Shown here piece after piece: positions 30,826 through 33,689 of a stretch of DNA of 33,689 nucleotides; position 1 is the first letter of the stretch; the number at the start of each line of letters is the position of its first letter. This DNA is from Nocardia carnea. Its GTDB lineage: Bacteria > Actinomycetota > Actinomycetes > Mycobacteriales > Mycobacteriaceae. The DNA lies in assembly GCF_029868855.1 (NCBI RefSeq), contig NZ_JARWOV010000240.1:1-33689 (forward strand). Direction: 5' to 3'. The position numbers and the translations under genes are program-made. The notes beneath the pieces were generated by a model, which was given only the letters and a program-made list of their open reading frames with translations, was not told the DNA's origin and did no database searches.

Positions 30826-32603
30826 CGCCGGACCGCCCGGGCCGTCGCGGTGATCGGGGCGCGGGCCGCGGCATTACTGATCGCGTCCAGTTCGTCGAGC
30901 AGTTCGTCGGCCGGCGGATAGTTTCCGTCCCGTTCGAGCATCAGCGGCACCGGGTGGTCGCGAACGAATTCGGCGACCAGCGCCAGGACCTCGGCCGGGA
31001 TCGGATGCAGGTGGGTGTCGTGATACCGGCCGCCGGATTCCGCGCCACCGGCGATATGGCAGTAGGCAATTCGCTCGGCGGGCAACCGCCGCAGTTCGGT
31101 GAGCGGGTCCCGGCGGCGATTACGTGCGTTGGCATAGACATTCGCGATATCGAGCAACAGGTGAACTCCGGTCTGCTCGACAATTTCGGTGAGGAATTCC
31201 GCCTCGGTCATCTCGTCGTCGGGCCATTCGAACAGGGCGGCGATATTCTCCACCGCCAGCGGGACCCCGATTCCGTCCTGCGTCCGGGTGATATTGGCGA
31301 CGAGCACCGCCAGCGCTTCGGCGGTCCGCGGCACCGGAAGCAGATGGCCGGCCTCCAGTCCGCCGGCTCGCACGAAGGCGATATGTTCGCTGACCAGCGG
31401 CGCCGCCAGGGCCTCGGCGCAGAACGCCAGCCGGTGCACGCGGGCTTCGGACACCGGCTCGGCGCCACCTAGCGACAGTGAGACACCATGCGGCACAACG
31501 TATGTACCGCGGTCGCGAAGTGCGGCCAGTTCCTCCGGTATCACCACCGCATTCGCGTTCGGCTCGTCCTTCACGGGCAGCGATTCGGCGATGACCTCGC
31601 AGAAATCGAGCCCGTCCAGTTGCGCGATCACACCGCATATCTCTGGGCGCCAGCCGATTCCGAGCGCGGTTTCGGGTAGCGGTCCGGTCACCGGTGAGCC
31701 ACCACACCCACCGCAGCCACCACCACCGCCGCAACCACCGCCGTCGCCCCCGCCACCGCCGTCCCCGCCGCTTCCACCGTCACCTCCGCTGCCTGCCGGT
31801 TCTGCGCTGTAACCCGACATCGCGGTATTGAGCTCGGGATCGAGCAGCATCAGGGCCTGCACGCCGAACAGTGCGACCGCCAAACCGGCGGCCGCGGGCC
31901 CGAAGGACGGGTACGACGGGACTGCCGACGGACGCAGATGGAAGTTTCCGGCGACTGCATCCCGCAGCGCCACCCTGCCCTGTGCGGTCACCCTTCCCAC
32001 GGTCACCACCCGCCACCAAGCCACGCCCAGCAGTATCAAGACGATCGCCAGGAAGATCACCGGATTGCCGTTGCTCAGCCCGGCGATCAAGCGGACCACC
32101 CCGAACAGGCCGACGACCACGATCGGCAGCCCGGCCTCCCGCAGTTCCTTCGAAAACCGCGGTCCGGTCATATATCCGCGTTCCACCAGGGCGTCCCGGA
32201 GCCGGTCCAGGTCCGTGCGCATCCGGCGCGTCACCGTGGTGATGCTCTGCTCCGACTTACCGAGATGGCCGGACACCGCGACGGTGAACGGATCGAGACC
32301 GGCCGGAGCGCGCGTCGCGGTGGACCGCCCCTGCGCATCGATCAGCTCGTGGCTGCGCAACAGCGCAACCGAGGCCATCACCGCACGCTGATCGCTGGTG
32401 AGCAGGCCGAGTTCGGGTGCGCTCAGATCCGCCGCGGAGGCCGTGGCGGGCGCATGGACGATCCGGTACCGCAACCAGAACGCCACACCGACCGCGAAGA
32501 TCGCGACCGGAACATACAGTTGCAGGAAACCGGCGCTGGAAATACCCCAGGTCTCCGCCGCCGACAGCGCAACCTCCGCCGACGGCCAATGGACCGTACG
32601 CAT
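30822..32603 (-). CDS. fusion: TIGR04222-type membrane domain + Gly/Cys segment + DUF692 oxygenase
   Basis: Protein of 593 residues with three parts. Residues 1-270 are a TIGR04222-like membrane protein with helices LQLYVPVAIFAVGVAFWL, IVVVGLFGVVRLIAGL, VIFLAIVLILLGVAWW and AAAGLAVALFGVQALML. Residues 271-303 are a Gly/Asp/Ser tract ending with three cysteines (291, 297, 300). Residues 305-593 are a DUF692 domain like MbnB/TglH, iron enzymes that oxidise peptide cysteines. Its likely metal and active-site residues are kept: His372 (VPHGVS), His407 (SEHIAF), Glu452-Asn453 (AVENIA), Asp485 and Asn488 (LLLDIANVY), His516 (CHIAGG), Asp529 and His531 (HDTHLH), Glu557 (LERDGN). ATG 32603 has GGAGG 5 bases upstream. 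A GTG at 31691 could also start a separate DUF692 protein. Confidence 0.88.
   Translation of the reverse strand: MRTVHWPSAEVALSAAETWGISSAGFLQLYVPVAIFAVGVAFWLRYRIVHAPATASAADLSAPELGLLTSDQRAVMASVALLRSHELIDAQGRSTATRAPAGLDPFTVAVSGHLGKSEQSITTVTRRMRTDLDRLRDALVERGYMTGPRFSKELREAGLPIVVVGLFGVVRLIAGLSNGNPVIFLAIVLILLGVAWWRVVTVGRVTAQGRVALRDAVAGNFHLRPSAVPSYPSFGPAAAGLAVALFGVQALMLLDPELNTAMSGYSAEPAGSGGDGGSGGDGGGGGDGGGCGGGGGCGGCGGSPVTGPLPETALGIGWRPEICGVIAQLDGLDFCEVIAESLPVKDEPNANAVVIPEELAALRDRGTYVVPHGVSLSLGGAEPVSEARVHRLAFCAEALAAPLVSEHIAFVRAGGLEAGHLLPVPRTAEALAVLVANITRTQDGIGVPLAVENIAALFEWPDDEMTEAEFLTEIVEQTGVHLLLDIANVYANARNRRRDPLTELRRLPAERIAYCHIAGGAESGGRYHDTHLHPIPAEVLALVAEFVRDHPVPLMLERDGNYPPADELLDELDAISNAAARAPITATARAVRR
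31692..31793 (-). repeat. Gly/Cys-rich low-complexity coding tract
   Basis: In-frame GGN-rich tract coding about 33 residues of Gly with Asp, Ser and three Cys (GGGCGGGGGCGGCGG). In related TIGR04222 proteins such a tract ends the protein; here it joins directly to DUF692. Confidence 0.75.
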
Positions 32604-32783
32604 ATCCACCTCCGGTTATCCCACGATGTCCGACCAGTATCCGGGCGAATACCGACCGCGCCACGCCGATTCGGTGGCAAAACCGTGAACCGAGTATGGC
32701 AGTTCGGGTATCAGCGCTGCTCACACCGCTCGGCGACCCGTGTCTGTGTCCCCGGGCGAAGTGGGCTGGTGTTCGATGGCGGT

Positions 32784-33149
32784 ATGCGACCTTTCCGGCC
32801 CAACCCCGCGCCCGCCCACGGGACAGCGAGCCGCGAACTGCTCCGTATCCCGCTGCGGCGCCGGGAGATCGTCGTGCGCCAGACACGGATCGCGCCCGGC
32901 GGCAGCAGTGGGCCGCATTACCACGACGGAACCCTGTTCGTCCTGGTCACCCGGGGTGTATTGGACCATCCCGGGTTGGACGGGCCGGCCGTGTACCGGC
33001 GTGGCCGGGTGTTCAAGGAACCGAGCGGACCGGAACACGCGCATATCGCCCGCAACACCGGCGGCAAGTCCACGGCGATACTGGTCTGCTATCTCCAGCC
33101 CACGGGCAGCCCGCTTTCCCGGAGTACCGGACCACTACCGGGCATATGA
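32784..33149 (+). CDS. small cupin-domain protein
   Basis: Protein of 121 residues forming one cupin barrel. Motif 1 is GGSSGPHYHDGTLFVLVTRG, with the metal-type HxH but no following Glu. Motif 2 is FKEPSGPEHAHIARNTG, with a His and Asn in the expected places. IPLRRREIVVRQTRIAPG is the leading strand. It may bind a metal and a small ligand; function unknown. ATG 32784 is the likely start; GTG 32769 in frame is an alternative, and no good ribosome-binding site is seen. It is divergent from the TIGR04222-DUF692 unit with 180 bases between starts, so a functional link is possible but unproven. Confidence 0.8.
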   Translation: MRPFRPNPAPAHGTASRELLRIPLRRREIVVRQTRIAPGGSSGPHYHDGTLFVLVTRGVLDHPGLDGPAVYRRGRVFKEPSGPEHAHIARNTGGKSTAILVCYLQPTGSPLSRSTGPLPGI

Positions 33150-33241
33150 GGGCCGAAGCCGCCCGCCGCGACGATATCGGTGCCGAATCACGGCGCGGTC
33201 CTACCAGGTAGCCGACCGGCCGGTGCATAGGGTCGGTGTCC

Positions 33242-33439
33242 ATGAAACCTGTCCGTTGGAGACCGACTGCACCGTTGCGCCGCCTCCTGCGGCGCGGGCC
33301 CGCCGCCCCGAACGACAATCACGCGCTCCCGGCTACCCACCACCCGGCCACGGCCATAGGGCGAACCGGGAAGCCCCGCAGCGGGCTGCGCGTATCCCAC
33401 TCCCGCCCGGATCTTCCTCCGGCCGGTGTCCAGAGGCCG
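33242..33439 (+). other. possible gene start, unresolved
   Basis: An ATG at 33242 follows TAGGGT by 8 bases and opens a frame with GC-rich third positions (MKPVRWRPTAPLRRLLRR). The frame runs into the damaged-looking tract and cannot be trusted beyond it. The peptide is Arg/Pro-rich and matches nothing I know. Confidence 0.2.
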
Positions 33440-33545
33440 GGGGGGGGGCCCCGGCGGCGGGGGGGCGCGGGGCCGCGGCGGCGGGGGGGGGGGGGGGCCC
33501 CGCCCCCCCGCCCCCCGAGGGGGGGGGGCAGGGCGGCGGGGCGCC
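33440..33545. other. G/C homopolymer tract, probable assembly error
   Basis: Runs of 7 to 14 G and of 6 to 8 C follow one another, unlike anything else in the window. They separate a real coding end (the epimerase frame) from its expected start. Low-coverage consensus near a contig end is the simplest explanation. Confidence 0.7.
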
Positions 33546-33561
33546 CGCCCAGCAACGGACA

Positions 33562-33689
33562 AAGCACACCCCCACCGCCACCGGCCTGCGTCGATTCGTA
33601 TTCACCAGTTCCGCCGCCACCATCGGACACCGGCCGGGCGCGATCGTCGACGAGACCGTGCCGTTCAACTGGCCGCGCCTGGGCGGGCC
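33562..33689 (+). CDS. partial NAD-dependent epimerase/dehydratase
   Basis: The last 130 bases read, in one frame, ATGLRRFVFTSSAATIGHRP followed by GAIVDETVPFNWPRLGG and then the window edge. This is the central strand of extended SDR epimerases: LRRFVFTSSAA is the strand with the catalytic Ser/Thr region, and DETVPF matches the usual loop before the YxxxK helix. The 5' part is missing or scrambled in the G/C tract, so start and full frame cannot be given. The substrate is unknown. Confidence 0.6.

Noticed and set aside
31189..31812. Plus-strand frame with a polyproline C-terminus
   Set aside because: It is the complement of the Gly/Cys tract and the DUF692 domain.
31938..32783. Long N-terminal extension of the cupin
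   Set aside because: It is antisense to the TIGR04222 membrane domain and rich in Arg, His and Asp without structure.

Overview
This is high-GC actinobacterial chromosome, most likely from Nocardia or a close relative in the Nocardiaceae. The assignment rests on an MmpL3 mycolate flippase with its trmB and NYN-protein neighbours, a GTP-dependent PEP carboxykinase, a deazaflavin (F420)-type nitroreductase, and gene order that, as I remember it, follows M. tuberculosis Rv0204c-Rv0211 and Rv0224c-Rv0226c. No tRNA, rRNA, CRISPR array, insertion sequence or prophage was seen.

Layout. 183-4425: an envelope-type trio of polytopic membrane protein, GT4 glycosyltransferase and SAM methyltransferase. 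4422-6034: two small unknown genes, a coding-like but frame-broken stretch, and a cluster of strong inverted repeats. 6035-10786 (minus strand): pckA and, upstream of it, a two-gene unit of degenerate dynamin-like GTPases. 10928-16261: the operon trmB - NYN protein - mmpL3, the last with an unusually long Pro/Gly-rich tail. 16564-22050: a DUF1707 protein, an AI-2E-type exporter divergent from a membrane class III nucleotide cyclase, a flippase-like LPG-synthase-type membrane protein and a DUF3054 protein. 22064-28378: a penicillin-binding-protein homologue that has lost its catalytic motifs, aroQ, a DDN-type nitroreductase under a twin-palindrome promoter, a zinc alcohol dehydrogenase, a small GNAT protein, a PlsC-type acyltransferase and YqgE. 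28375-30204: an ABC-ATPase remnant beside an EXLDI gene, and an NmrA-like SDR. 30457-32603: a two-gene unit whose first gene joins a TIGR04222-type membrane domain, a Gly/Cys-rich segment and a DUF692 (MbnB/TglH-like) oxygenase domain in one polypeptide, followed by a four-base-overlapping small partner gene. 32784-33689: a cupin, then damaged-looking sequence and the start of a probable NAD-dependent epimerase.

The best candidate for an undescribed system is the 30457-32603 unit. DUF692 enzymes with small partner proteins modify cysteines in peptides. Here a membrane anchor, a Gly-rich segment with three cysteines and the enzyme lie in one chain, which suggests modification in cis or in trans of a membrane-displayed Cys tail. 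Other unusual items are the pseudo-transpeptidase, the paired degenerate GTPases, and a consistent set of TANNNT hexamers 6-8 bases before start codons, indicating many leaderless mRNAs. Starts were chosen from these hexamers or from Shine-Dalgarno sequences, so several differ from the longest open frame. Family names are from recognition of sequence by eye; no database search was run.
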